DNA of 64,000 nucleotides, from NCBI GenBank assembly GCA_001655195.1, contig LPNY01000158.1, forward strand, positions 77,615 to 141,614, read 5' to 3'. This DNA is from Arcobacter sp. EP1 (GTDB taxonomy: Bacteria > Campylobacterota > Campylobacteria > Campylobacterales > Arcobacteraceae). The notes under the pieces are model-generated. The model had not been told where the DNA came from. It ran no database searches and saw only the letters and a list, made by a program, of their open reading frames with translations. Shown here piece after piece: positions 16,358 through 25,533 of the stretch. A program made the translations under genes and the position numbers. Numbering within the stretch: position 1 is the stretch's first letter; the number at the start of each line of letters is the position of its first letter.

Positions 16358-16922
16358 ATTTATTCTCCATAAACCAGAAAAATGAAAACATTAATCCAGG
16401 TGTTTTAGCTTTACTCTCATCATAAATAAATTCACGGAACTCTTCAACAGGCAATAACATGGTTTCAATCTGTTCATCATGAATACCACCACCCTCATGT
16501 ACTTTTTGTGATTCATTGATAGTTGCAAAATAAAGACTCTGTTTCCCTCCGCTTACGCCAACATTAGTATAAAATGAAGTGATTTTTTCAATATTCTCTA
16601 AAGGAACTGCATAACCACACTCTTCATCTATCTCTTCTTGAGCAATGACTTCTAAAGGTTTTTCTTTATCAACGATACCTGCACAAAGTTCGTAGGTACA
16701 CAGTTTACTTGTATCATTTAAAAAAACAGGTGGACGAAATTGTTTGACTAATAAAAAAGCATTTTTTTCTTCATGGTAGAGCAACACGGCAACAGAATCG
16801 AAACTTTTAACGGCTTCCCAAACTTTATCAACACCATTTTGATTGTAAGTAATTCTTACAGGGTGTACAAACTTAGTATCTGTTAATTGTGAGGTTTTAA
16901 AATTTGTTATAATATTTTTCAT
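16350..16922 (-). CDS. Nudix hydrolase, ADP/UDP-sugar pyrophosphatase type
   Basis: A 190-residue Nudix protein. The box reads ELCAGIVDKEKPLEV then EEIDEECGY; the metal-binding EExxEE core is intact, while the upstream Glu and the Arg differ from the strict consensus in the same way as in NUDT14-like sugar-nucleotide pyrophosphatases. N-terminal VLLYHEEKNAFLLVKQFRPPVF also fits that group. It probably cleaves ADP-ribose or UDP-glucose-type molecules. AAAGGT precedes the ATG. Confidence 0.83.
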   Translation of the reverse strand: MKNIITNFKTSQLTDTKFVHPVRITYNQNGVDKVWEAVKSFDSVAVLLYHEEKNAFLLVKQFRPPVFLNDTSKLCTYELCAGIVDKEKPLEVIAQEEIDEECGYAVPLENIEKITSFYTNVGVSGGKQSLYFATINESQKVHEGGGIHDEQIETMLLPVEEFREFIYDESKAKTPGLMFSFFWFMENKYA

Positions 16923-16995
16923 GAGTAACCTTTCAAAAAAGATTATAACGAAGATTTTCTATAGCAAAGGTGACAAAAGCAGTTTTTTAACTATT

Positions 16996-18084
16996 TTAAA
17001 CAATTTCCATTTGAATATTATTTCGTCCTGATTCTTTTGCTTTGTAAAGAAGTTTGTCTGTTAGTTGATGGATTTTCTCAGTATCATAACGCTCATCAAA
17101 AACAGTATGGGTGATATTTTTAAAATCAACAACAACCAATCCAAAAGAAGCTGTTACATAATCAGATGCATCATTTTTTTCATGTTCAATATGGGCATTT
17201 ACAATACTTTTACGAATTACGTCAAAGAACGTATGAGCATCTTCTTGTGACATATCACTTGTTATTAAACAAAACTCTTCTCCCCCAATACGAAAGGCAA
17301 AGTCATTAGCCCGTTGTGAGTAGCTTTTTAAGATATCTGCTAACTTAATGAGTACTTCATCACCTTTTAAATGACCATAGTTATCATTGTATTGTTTAAA
17401 CATATCCACATCAAAAATAGAAAAAATAAAATTAGTTTTTGCTCTACGGCAACGTTTAAACTCATCACTGAGTACTTTTTCAAAATAACGTCTGTTATAA
17501 AGTCCTGTTAATGAGTCAGTAATAGAAAGCTCTTCTAATTCACGGGTTCGCTCTTTTACTTTAAGTTCTAGAGTTTTTGTCATCTCTTCGAGCTCTTTTT
17601 TAGCGGTAATATCATGGCGAATTGAACTATAACCTATTTTTTCTCCCTCTTTATTAAACTCGGGAGTAATAATCGTTTCAACCCAATACCCTTTTCCTGT
17701 TTTAGTAAGATTGTGCATCTCACCTCGCCAGGTTTTATTGGCATATAAATCTCGCCATAACTGCACAAAAGTACCTCGTGTAACACTTGGATGTTTTACA
17801 ATATTGTGGGGTTTTCCTAAAAGTTCATCTTGAGAGTATTCACTTTTACGACAAAAAGCGCGGCTAGCATAAGTAATACGCCCTTTTAAATCCGTTTTAG
17901 AGGCAATAACATTATCATCATAGATTTCAAGTAAAGAGTTGATTTTTTCATCTTGTTTAACAATTGTTTCTTCTAGTTCTTCAATAGAGGCATTGAGATT
18001 TTTATTTTGCGTAGTGGTTTTTCTATTTTTAAGTAGTAAAAAAATAATAACATTAATCAAAAAAATAGTTATAACTTCAAACAT
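16996..18084 (-). CDS. PAS-containing membrane diguanylate cyclase
   Basis: A 362-residue protein: one N-terminal membrane helix (residues 4-18), a short coiled coil, an Aer-like PAS domain (about 57-160, with KTDLKGRITYASRAFCRKS) and a GGDEF domain. The active site is GGEEF (267-271), and an RxxD inhibition site, RAND (258-261), lies five residues before it, so the enzyme should make c-di-GMP and be feedback-inhibited. The PAS resembles those that bind FAD for redox sensing, which is inference. Transcribed alone. Confidence 0.92.
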   Translation of the reverse strand: MFEVITIFLINVIIFLLLKNRKTTTQNKNLNASIEELEETIVKQDEKINSLLEIYDDNVIASKTDLKGRITYASRAFCRKSEYSQDELLGKPHNIVKHPSVTRGTFVQLWRDLYANKTWRGEMHNLTKTGKGYWVETIITPEFNKEGEKIGYSSIRHDITAKKELEEMTKTLELKVKERTRELEELSITDSLTGLYNRRYFEKVLSDEFKRCRRAKTNFIFSIFDVDMFKQYNDNYGHLKGDEVLIKLADILKSYSQRANDFAFRIGGEEFCLITSDMSQEDAHTFFDVIRKSIVNAHIEHEKNDASDYVTASFGLVVVDFKNITHTVFDERYDTEKIHQLTDKLLYKAKESGRNNIQMEIV

Positions 18085-18250
18085 TTAAACACGTAATCCT
18101 AAAAGAGTATCATAGGATGAAAGGGTATCATAAACAAGGTAAACCTTGCATAAAAGTAAAGAGTTAAGACAAAATCAACAGGAATAATATTATAATTTTA
18201 AACACTTAATTAATAATTTAAAATAGTAGTACCGTCGAAAAAGGATTTCT

Positions 18251-18850
18251 ATGAAACTTGAATATATTGGGCCAAAAGCGATGATCTCACCTCAGGGCAT
18301 CTCTTTTAAAACAGGTAAAGATGACAAATATGTTTACCTAAGCCACGCAATGCAAATCTTTACCGCTATCAATCATGATTACAAAAATAATATTATTTAT
18401 CATCACAATATTGAGAGTCGAACTTTTACACCTGACGAGATTTTAAGCACCTTAGATAAAGCAATTAAACAGTTAGATGAAACTTTAGAAAAACAACTTC
18501 AAGAGTATTTAGATTTATTAGACACTGAAATTAAAAATGTTCAAAACGATGCAACACTTAACGATGAAGAAAAGAACTCTTTAAAAAATAATCTAATTAT
18601 TATGAAACCTTATAGAATTCAGCGTTTTAAAAATAAATTAGCTTATGAACATCTGGTTGAAATTATTGCTAACGAAATCTATGTACATAAACTACAAGAA
18701 ATAAGCGCACCTTTTAATGAACGATTTTGGCATATTATGCAAACCATTCAAGGCTACCTATCAACACTTCATAAAGTGAATTCAACAGTAGATACTATAA
18801 CTAATGAGGATAGTATCACAATTGTTTTAAAGATGAGTAAGATTTTTTAA
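18251..18850 (+). CDS. Conserved-looking soluble protein of unknown function
   Basis: A 199-residue protein, mostly helical and charged with a central coiled-coil-like segment (DETLEKQLQEYLDLLDTEIKN) and two histidine-rich patches (NHDYKNNIIYHHNIES). No signal peptide or membrane helix. AAAGGA precedes the ATG. Its stop lies one base from the stop of the convergent kinase gene. I do not recognise a family. Confidence 0.65.
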   Translation: MKLEYIGPKAMISPQGISFKTGKDDKYVYLSHAMQIFTAINHDYKNNIIYHHNIESRTFTPDEILSTLDKAIKQLDETLEKQLQEYLDLLDTEIKNVQNDATLNDEEKNSLKNNLIIMKPYRIQRFKNKLAYEHLVEIIANEIYVHKLQEISAPFNERFWHIMQTIQGYLSTLHKVNSTVDTITNEDSITIVLKMSKIF

Positions 18851-18851
18851 T

Positions 18852-20018
18852 CTACTGTTTAATGGGGTTGAAGTTAATACTAAATGTTGACCCCTCTTTG
18901 CGTTTTGATTTTAGGTGCATGGATAAACCATACTCATGAATAATACGTGTCACAATATCTAGTCCTATACCAAAACCACCTTCATTGTTATCTTTTCCTC
19001 TTTTGTATCGTTTAAAAATATTTTTCTGCTCTTCTTCTGAGATACCAATACCATGGTCTTGTACACTAAAACATCCGTCATTAATAGATACAATAATTTT
19101 TGTATTTCGATTACTATATTTCACTGCATTTGAAAGCAGATTATTAATAATCTTTTGAGTTTTTGTTTTATCCATCAAAATAGTTAATGGCTCTAAAGAT
19201 GTCTCAATCTGAATACTTTTTGCATTAGCAATATCAAAAAAGAAATCCACACTCTCTTGCACTAACACACACAATTCAAAAGATTCATCCATGGATTCAT
19301 CTATATCATTAAATGCTGAGTAATGAATGTCATTATAGACTTGTGAAATCTGTTTCGTACTTCCTAGAATATATTTCATCATCTTTTCAGGGTTTCGTCC
19401 CTGTTTCAAGGTGGAAACAGAAGTTAATAAAACTGAAACAGGAGTATTTAGTTCATGAGCACTATCTTTAATAAACTGATCCATGTGTTCAATCTTTTCC
19501 CTAACCGGTTTTAACAGTAATTTTGCCAATAAATAAGCGATAAAAGTGACAAAAATACCACTAAGAATTAAAATACCTATGATTAAATACTTTAAGCTTT
19601 GTTTATCTTCAATTCCTTGGCAGGTTTCAATAACAATATATTTAATAGGAACCTTTTCGTCTTTAATGGTTGCAATATGATATGAATAGTGTTCTGTGTC
19701 AAACTCAGTTTGTGAGAAATCACTAATGCTCTCTTCTAAATTTGAATAAATTAAATTTTTATCCCTATCATAAAGGGCATATTGTAAACCCTCTGTTTTT
19801 AGTGGTGTAGGCACAAACTTTTGGTGGTTCATATAAGCATTTAAAATATTCTCTTTAATTTCATAAGCACTGTTACTCATCTCCATTGAACAGTGATCTT
19901 CTAACATTTTTTTTTCATTAATATAATAGAAATATAACATCGCTCCAATAAGAGCAACTGCTGATCCTACATAAATAGAGAGAAAACTAAAAAGTGCTTT
20001 TTTTTCATTACTGTACAA
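18852..20018 (-). CDS. Two-component sensor histidine kinase
   Basis: A 388-residue classical kinase: membrane helices at about 12-31 and 145-168 flank a 110-residue periplasmic sensor domain; H-box IKDSAHELNTPVSVLL, N box NNLLSNAVKYS, G1 VQDHGIGI, G2 GGFGIGLDIV. The sensor carries two cysteines, C43 and C133, near the two membrane borders, which could respond to thiol-reactive ligands; that is inference. It starts with TTG at 20018 behind AGGAT and overlaps its response regulator. It is the last gene of the run that starts with the fused ArsS-ArsM gene. Confidence 0.88.
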   Translation of the reverse strand: MYSNEKKALFSFLSIYVGSAVALIGAMLYFYYINEKKMLEDHCSMEMSNSAYEIKENILNAYMNHQKFVPTPLKTEGLQYALYDRDKNLIYSNLEESISDFSQTEFDTEHYSYHIATIKDEKVPIKYIVIETCQGIEDKQSLKYLIIGILILSGIFVTFIAYLLAKLLLKPVREKIEHMDQFIKDSAHELNTPVSVLLTSVSTLKQGRNPEKMMKYILGSTKQISQVYNDIHYSAFNDIDESMDESFELCVLVQESVDFFFDIANAKSIQIETSLEPLTILMDKTKTQKIINNLLSNAVKYSNRNTKIIVSINDGCFSVQDHGIGISEEEQKNIFKRYKRGKDNNEGGFGIGLDIVTRIIHEYGLSMHLKSKRKEGSTFSINFNPIKQ

Positions 20019-20670
20019 ATTTATATCCTATTCCACGTATGGTTATAATGCGCTCCTTACCTAAAAGCTCACGCAAATTTTTTATGTAAACACGTATGGT
20101 TGCATCTGTCGGCATTTCATCATATTCCCAAATATTTTGTAATAATTCATCAGAAGAGATAACTCTATTTTTATGGGTCACAAAATACTTTAAGATATCT
20201 CGCTCTTTTTGAGCAATAGAAATAGAACGACCCTCTTTTTTAACTTCACAGCTAGTTGGAATAAAAGTAATAGAGTCATCAATTGCAATTTCTTCTTCTT
20301 GGTTTATAGAAAAATGCCGACACAACTTTAAAATGCGTTGATCCAACTCCTCAAGGTCAAAAGGTTTTTTAATATAATCATCCACACCACTTTCAAAAGA
20401 CATTTTCAGATGTCGTGTATCTTGATATGCCGTTAAAACAATAGCAGGTGTTTGATCTTTATATTCATCTCGTATAGTTTTTAAAACCTCTATACCACTC
20501 ATAATTGGCGTATTTATATCTAGTAAGGCTAAATCATATTTGTTATCAATTAAATACTCTAAGGCATCTTGGCCGTTTGTAGCTAAGGTAACATCATAAC
20601 CTTCGTGCGTTAAGTGATCTTCAATAATATCACTTAGTGCTAAATCATCTTCTAATAATAAAATTTTCAT
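20008..20670 (-). CDS. OmpR-family response regulator
   Basis: A 220-residue regulator: receiver with EDD, phosphorylated Asp in LALLDINTP and Lys in YIKKP; C-terminal winged helix with QKERDILKYFVTHKNRVIS and ATIRVYIKNLRELLG and the final IRGIGYKF. AAGGAG precedes the ATG. It lies 46 bases after the TVP38 gene on the same strand and so may be co-transcribed with the arsenosugar genes and control them. The binding site is not evident. Confidence 0.92.
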   Translation of the reverse strand: MKILLLEDDLALSDIIEDHLTHEGYDVTLATNGQDALEYLIDNKYDLALLDINTPIMSGIEVLKTIRDEYKDQTPAIVLTAYQDTRHLKMSFESGVDDYIKKPFDLEELDQRILKLCRHFSINQEEEIAIDDSITFIPTSCEVKKEGRSISIAQKERDILKYFVTHKNRVISSDELLQNIWEYDEMPTDATIRVYIKNLRELLGKERIITIRGIGYKFVQ

Positions 20671-20716
20671 TATGACTCCTTATTTGATTTGATTATAGTA
20701 AAACTTTGTGTATATT

Positions 20717-21406
20717 TTATTTAGTTGATTCTTTTTGCTTATACGCTTTGTATTTTTTATAAGCAACAGGTATCAACATAAGTAATGCCAAAAGAACAAA
20801 AGCAAACAACATCTCTTTTGTAAAAATATCCTCAATAGCATTGATTGTTGCTAGTTGGCTGCCTGCATAGGTATAAACTAAAGAGCCTGGAATAATCCCC
20901 AATGATGTTGTAATAAAAAATGTTCGTAAGTCAACGTGAGTTACCCCACAAAAAAAGTTAACTAAAAAGAATGGAAAGATTGGTAAAAATCGCAATGAAA
21001 AAAGATACTGAAACTTGTTCTCTTCTAACTCTTTATTAAACTTTTCTAACTTTGAAGCATATTTTTCTTGTACTTTATTTCCTACAATGTAACGTGCAAA
21101 TAAAAATGCTAAAACCGCACCTAAGGTTGCTCCAATATTAACAAACACTGCACCAAATAATGTACCAAATAAAAAACCACCTGATAGGGTAAGTACTGTT
21201 GCAATAGGGATTAAAAATGCAACAGAAACAATATAAATAAGTATAAATCCTATCACCGTAACAAGATAATTATTTTCTACAAAATCAGCTAATATACTCT
21301 GCTGTGATTTTAAATTTTCAAAAGTAAAATAACTATCTATCTCAAAAAACTTTGCAATAATAATCAAAAGAACAAAGAGTAAAAGTATTATAATTTTTTT
21401 ATTCAT
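20717..21406 (-). CDS. TVP38/TMEM64 family (VTT domain) membrane protein
   Basis: A 229-residue membrane protein with five or six helices. The VTT/SNARE-associated domain is seen in LIPIATVLTLSGGFLFGTLFG, FARYIVG and the paired LRFLPIFPFFLVNFFCGV and GIIPGSLVYTYAGSQLA. Members are often coupled to a flavin oxidoreductase of the neighbouring type; they scramble or move lipids, or transport small molecules, with the exact role not fixed. It overlaps the oxidoreductase gene by four bases (ATGA). In this locus it could serve export or membrane placement of an arsenolipid or arsenosugar. Confidence 0.88.
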   Translation of the reverse strand: MNKKIIILLLFVLLIIIAKFFEIDSYFTFENLKSQQSILADFVENNYLVTVIGFILIYIVSVAFLIPIATVLTLSGGFLFGTLFGAVFVNIGATLGAVLAFLFARYIVGNKVQEKYASKLEKFNKELEENKFQYLFSLRFLPIFPFFLVNFFCGVTHVDLRTFFITTSLGIIPGSLVYTYAGSQLATINAIEDIFTKEMLFAFVLLALLMLIPVAYKKYKAYKQKESTK

Positions 21407-22830
21407 GACTTTTTTCCTTTAAATAAAGAAGCAAGAGATTTTAATGCTTTTAAAATAGGATTATTTAACAGTCTACTAATATAATATTTTTTTGAAGTCT
21501 GCTTAATAATATCTGCAAAGGTAGGATAGATATAGACCATTTTAGACAGCTTATCAAAAGAGAGTCCAAAGGTTTTAGCCAATTGTAATTGATGAATCAA
21601 CTCCCCCGCTCGCTCCCCTAAAATAGAAGCACCAAGAATTTTTCCACTCTTTGATACAACCACTTTTATTACCCCTGTTCGTTTAACATCTGTATAACCT
21701 CTGTCACTGTTTTTATACTCAAAAGAGATTAACTCAACATCACTGAATTTTTCTTTAGCCTCATCGTAAGTTAACCCAATATGAGCATACTCTGGGTCGC
21801 TGTAAACACACCAACCAATATGGTCATAATTGATTGTTTTTTTAATAGGCAAACCAATATTACTTCCTGCTACAATTGCTTCTTGTTCTGCAATATGGGT
21901 GAACTTATGAGGTGTTGAAACATCTCCTATAGCATAGATATTAGGATTAGACGTTTGTAAATAGGTATTAACTTTTATACCTTTCTCATCAAAATTCACA
22001 TTAGCATGATGTAGATTCAAGTTAGTATTAGGTTTTCTCCCAGTGGCAAAAAGTATCTCTTGGGCAGATAACGATTGCTCTTGGTTATCTTTTTGTATAA
22101 CAAGTTCAACCTCATCATTTTGTGAAATACTTTTTAATTGTAAGTTTTGAACAAAATCAATACCCTCTTGTTTTAAAGAGTCTAATAAAATGTCACTTAT
22201 CTCTTTATCCCCATTTTTTAAAATACCACTACTTCTACTCACTACTGTGACCTTTGAGCCTAAACGGTTAAATGCCGTTGCCATTTCAATAGCAATGACT
22301 CCATTTCCTACAATCAACAAAGATTTTGGAATTTTAGGCAAAGAAAAAATTGTTTCATTGGTTAAATAAGAGACCGTTTCAATTCCTAAAAGGTTTGGAA
22401 TCAAAGGAGAACTCCCTGTTGCAATCAAAAATTTCTTTGCTTCATAAAGATTTTCTTCAACACTTATTTGAGAAGCATTCACAAATTTTGCAAAACCTTC
22501 AATAATAGCAATACCTTCTTTTTCAAAGATATCAGGAGTTTCATGGGAATAGATTTCATCAACAATAGATTTTACGTGAGAGAGCACATTTGAGGTGTCA
22601 ATATCTAAAGCATTAACGGAAACACCATATTTTTCTAAATGTTGCGCTTCATACACTGCACTAGCAGCTTTTAATAAAGTTTTAGAAGGAACACATCCCG
22701 TATGGGTACAATCTCCACCTAGTTTATTAGCTTCTACTATAGCAACACTTTTTCCAAAGGCTTTCACTAATTTAGAAGCAACCAATCCAGCTGGACCACC
22801 TCCAATAATTATTACATCAAACTTTTCCAT
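21403..22830 (-). CDS. FAD-dependent disulfide-type oxidoreductase (mercuric-reductase-like)
   Basis: A 475-residue flavoprotein with the FAD motif IIIGGGPAGLVASK, a redox disulfide GGDCTHTGCVPSK (C41, C46), a NAD(P) motif GNGVIAIEMA, ATGRKPNT and AIGDV. The C-terminal His-Glu pair of glutathione reductase and lipoamide dehydrogenase is replaced (IYPTFADI), and the MerA C-terminal cysteine pair is missing, so neither activity should be assumed. This subtype is typically next to a TVP38 gene, as here. It overlaps the preceding glycosyltransferase gene by 14 bases. It may reduce a thiol, quinone or arsenical in the arsenosugar pathway; inference. Confidence 0.87.
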   Translation of the reverse strand: MEKFDVIIIGGGPAGLVASKLVKAFGKSVAIVEANKLGGDCTHTGCVPSKTLLKAASAVYEAQHLEKYGVSVNALDIDTSNVLSHVKSIVDEIYSHETPDIFEKEGIAIIEGFAKFVNASQISVEENLYEAKKFLIATGSSPLIPNLLGIETVSYLTNETIFSLPKIPKSLLIVGNGVIAIEMATAFNRLGSKVTVVSRSSGILKNGDKEISDILLDSLKQEGIDFVQNLQLKSISQNDEVELVIQKDNQEQSLSAQEILFATGRKPNTNLNLHHANVNFDEKGIKVNTYLQTSNPNIYAIGDVSTPHKFTHIAEQEAIVAGSNIGLPIKKTINYDHIGWCVYSDPEYAHIGLTYDEAKEKFSDVELISFEYKNSDRGYTDVKRTGVIKVVVSKSGKILGASILGERAGELIHQLQLAKTFGLSFDKLSKMVYIYPTFADIIKQTSKKYYISRLLNNPILKALKSLASLFKGKKS

Positions 22831-23464
22831 AATCTTTTGCCTTTAAAAACTGTATTGTATGTGAATTTTTCCATTGATTTTTATACGATACGTAAAATTG
22901 ATCTAAATCCTCTTTGGTATCAATATCATTCATATACATTAACAAATATAACGCTTTTTTGTTTACTGTTTGTAAAGTCTGTTCCAAGACAACTTCACTG
23001 CTCCAAGTTATGTTTTCAAAAACTGTTTCATTAAACCCTTTTTTTGTAAAACCTATGAGATAATAACCCCCATCAAGACTTGGACCTAAAACCATTTCAT
23101 GAGTACTCAATGATTCAAAACTCTTATTCAATAAATCAGTACTAAGATGAGGCGTATCACTTCCAATAAGTACAATTTTTTCATACCCTTTTGCAAACTC
23201 TTCTTTAAAAGCATTTGACATTTTTGCTCCTAAATCATCTCCTTTTTGAAGAAAAGTAGCATCAAAAGAAAAAGCATTCTTATTAGGATGGACATATAAT
23301 GCACAATCAAACCCTTCAACTGTTTGCATTAAATCTTTGATAAAGTTTTCATATAAAGCCAATGCAAACTCATCACTGGTTTGTTTAGCTAATCGTGTTT
23401 TTACAAAACCTAATTTGGGCTCTTTAACAAACATAATAAGACGGTTTTTAATTTTAGGTATCAC
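22817..23464 (-). CDS. TIGR04282-type arsenosugar biosynthesis glycosyltransferase (DUF2064)
   Basis: A 215-residue nucleotide-sugar-transferase-fold protein with the family pattern: FVKEPKLGFVKTRLAKQ at the start, IGSDTPHLS and LGPSLDGGYYLIGF. The family is found with ArsM and ArsS in arsenosugar clusters. It starts with GTG at 23464, directly after the TAG of the arsS-arsM fusion (TAGGTG), so it is certainly co-transcribed and coupled. The precise reaction is not established for the family. Confidence 0.88.
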   Translation of the reverse strand: MIPKIKNRLIMFVKEPKLGFVKTRLAKQTSDEFALALYENFIKDLMQTVEGFDCALYVHPNKNAFSFDATFLQKGDDLGAKMSNAFKEEFAKGYEKIVLIGSDTPHLSTDLLNKSFESLSTHEMVLGPSLDGGYYLIGFTKKGFNETVFENITWSSEVVLEQTLQTVNKKALYLLMYMNDIDTKEDLDQFYVSYKNQWKNSHTIQFLKAKDYGKV

Positions 23465-25468
23465 CTAACAGCATCCACTACTTGTTATATTTGTTTCACT
23501 TTCAATTTTTTGTCGCTCTTGGGTTGCTAACGTTGCACACCCTAAGAACTCTCCAAAGTGTTGTTTTGTGTCGCCTATTACCTCAAAATAGTTTTTATAA
23601 CGAGTTTCACTTAACATTTTAGCAGTATTTTTACACACATGTTCAGCACGGTTCAATTCAAAGAGATGATTACTATCAAGCTCAAACTCTCGTTCACACT
23701 CCTCAATACCTCCCTTGTAAATAGCAAATTGACCATAATCCTCACACTTTTCATCTAAATCATCAAGTTTCCATAAACGGTATGTTAGGGAATAAAACTG
23801 GGTATTACCTACTAAATTTTTTACTTCATCATCAGTAATATCAATAGGCTTTGAGCTAACCAGACGAGGTTCTTTAAAACCTGCTTCTTTTGCAAAAGTT
23901 AAAAAGTCATTCACGTACAATGCCCCACCTAAACACTCACCATGTAAGATTTTATCTTGACGCACTGTTGAACTAAGACGTCTAGATGCGTATACATCAC
24001 TAAAATAAAACTCGCCCCCATTTTTAAGCAATGTAAAAATCTTTTTTAAAATTGCACGTTTATCTTCAAGTAAATTAATCACACAATTTGACGTAACAAT
24101 ATCTAATGAGTCAGGAAGAAAGTGTTGATCAATATTTTCAATAGTATCATGGATGAAATTCGTATTGATTTTATTATGTTCGAAACGTTTTTGTTGACTT
24201 TTTTGGTGTTTAATTGCCACATCAATTTGATTTTTGGTCATATCAATACCGTTAACTTTTCCATTTTCTCCCACAAGTTTTGACAGAATATAAACATCAC
24301 GCCCACTGCCACATCCTAAATCTAAAACTATTTGGTTCTCTAAAACATGGGGTATTGGTGAACCACATCCATAGTATTTATCTTGTATCTCTTCTGCAAC
24401 ATAAGGCAACACATCTCTAACGCGTTTTGGAATCATATCCAAGGTACAACATGCTGTCGTTTTTAAATCCTCACTACTGTTTAAGACTTCGCCATAATAC
24501 TCTTTTGCATTCTCTTTTGCATCAAAACTTTCAACAGTTTCAACAACTTCTCCATGGCACGAACTACCACTATTAACGGTACAACCATAACAGTGTTCAT
24601 CAAAACTGATTTCAGGGGCAAAACTATCAAAATCAATCTCCCAAAAAGGAGTTGTTTCATAACCAATAATTGGCTTATCTAATGCCATGTTAAAATCACA
24701 ATCAAAAACTTTTCCCTCATAATTGATACTCAATACTCGTTTACACATCACTTTATCTAGAGTTTTCACATTGTATTGGCTCTTTAATTTATCCATATAT
24801 TCATCATAAAGCCCATGATTTTTCAAATCAGTTTTAAACCGTTTAATTGGCATATTAACAATCGTTGCAAGAGAGTTAAACTCAATATTATATTTCTCTT
24901 TTAAAATCTTTTTATATTCCAGTTGCAATTCATTTTGAGGCTTGGGTAAATAAGTACCCACTGGGTTATAGACTAAATCCAGTTGTAAGTCACCTTTGGC
25001 AAATCCTAAAGCATTTAGTTTTTGCAATACAGTAATAGATTCATCAAAGACACCAAAACCTCTTTGTTTTGTTGTTAAATCTTCAAAAACACTAGGAAGT
25101 GATGCAATTACTTTGACATTAAAAAGTTTATATAGTTCTAAAAAATGTGCATATTTGGGATCTTCTAAAACAGTGAGAGAGGTTCGTACTACGATATTTC
25201 GTCCCGCATCAGAAAGTTTAGTTAAAAAAGTGGTAAAACTATCATTCATCTCTGGGGTTCCACCAGTAAACTCAATAGTTTTAATATCTAAGGTTAAAAG
25301 TTTATCTAAAATTTTATTTGCGGTTAAAAGAGTCATGTTATTTTGCCCCTTTGGGCTTGCTGCCACATGACAGTGAGTACAGGTTTGATTACACAAATCT
25401 CCTAGGTTTATTTGAATCAAATCAAACTTATCTTTTAATATTTTTTTTACTTTCCAAAAATCACCCAT
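23465..25468 (-). CDS. Fused ArsS (radical SAM) - ArsM (arsenite methyltransferase)
   Basis: A 667-residue two-domain enzyme. Residues 1-310 match ArsS: radical SAM cluster C26-x3-C30-x2-C33, IEFTGGTPE, and Cys-rich end with C242, C257, C293, C296, C304 (HCYGCTVNSGSSCHG; some relatives carry selenocysteine near this motif). Residues 335-667 match ArsM: ACCTLD (C340, C341), YYGCGSPIP, SAM motif LDLGCGSGR (382-390), C462 in SNCVIN and C512 in HGECLGGAL, covering the known arsenic-binding cysteines, and a CC terminus. ArsM methylates arsenite; ArsS joins dimethylarsinous acid to a SAM-derived adenosyl unit. The two are usually separate genes. AAGGAA precedes the ATG. First gene of the operon. 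Confidence 0.92.
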   Translation of the reverse strand: MGDFWKVKKILKDKFDLIQINLGDLCNQTCTHCHVAASPKGQNNMTLLTANKILDKLLTLDIKTIEFTGGTPEMNDSFTTFLTKLSDAGRNIVVRTSLTVLEDPKYAHFLELYKLFNVKVIASLPSVFEDLTTKQRGFGVFDESITVLQKLNALGFAKGDLQLDLVYNPVGTYLPKPQNELQLEYKKILKEKYNIEFNSLATIVNMPIKRFKTDLKNHGLYDEYMDKLKSQYNVKTLDKVMCKRVLSINYEGKVFDCDFNMALDKPIIGYETTPFWEIDFDSFAPEISFDEHCYGCTVNSGSSCHGEVVETVESFDAKENAKEYYGEVLNSSEDLKTTACCTLDMIPKRVRDVLPYVAEEIQDKYYGCGSPIPHVLENQIVLDLGCGSGRDVYILSKLVGENGKVNGIDMTKNQIDVAIKHQKSQQKRFEHNKINTNFIHDTIENIDQHFLPDSLDIVTSNCVINLLEDKRAILKKIFTLLKNGGEFYFSDVYASRRLSSTVRQDKILHGECLGGALYVNDFLTFAKEAGFKEPRLVSSKPIDITDDEVKNLVGNTQFYSLTYRLWKLDDLDEKCEDYGQFAIYKGGIEECEREFELDSNHLFELNRAEHVCKNTAKMLSETRYKNYFEVIGDTKQHFGEFLGCATLATQERQKIESETNITSSGCC

Positions 25469-25533
25469 AAGTTTCCTTAAAAAATTTATAAATAATACAC
25501 TATAATTGTTTACTCTGTGTAAAGGTGTTAAAT

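Noticed and set aside
21403-22830. Annotation as mercuric reductase or lipoamide dehydrogenase
   Set aside because: The C-terminal His-Glu pair and MerA cysteine pair are missing and there are no mercury genes; the TVP38 and ars context points to a different role.
24996-25370. 124-codon + strand frame antisense to the ArsS domain
   Set aside because: The minus-strand radical SAM motifs are strong; this frame has no Shine-Dalgarno and no domain.
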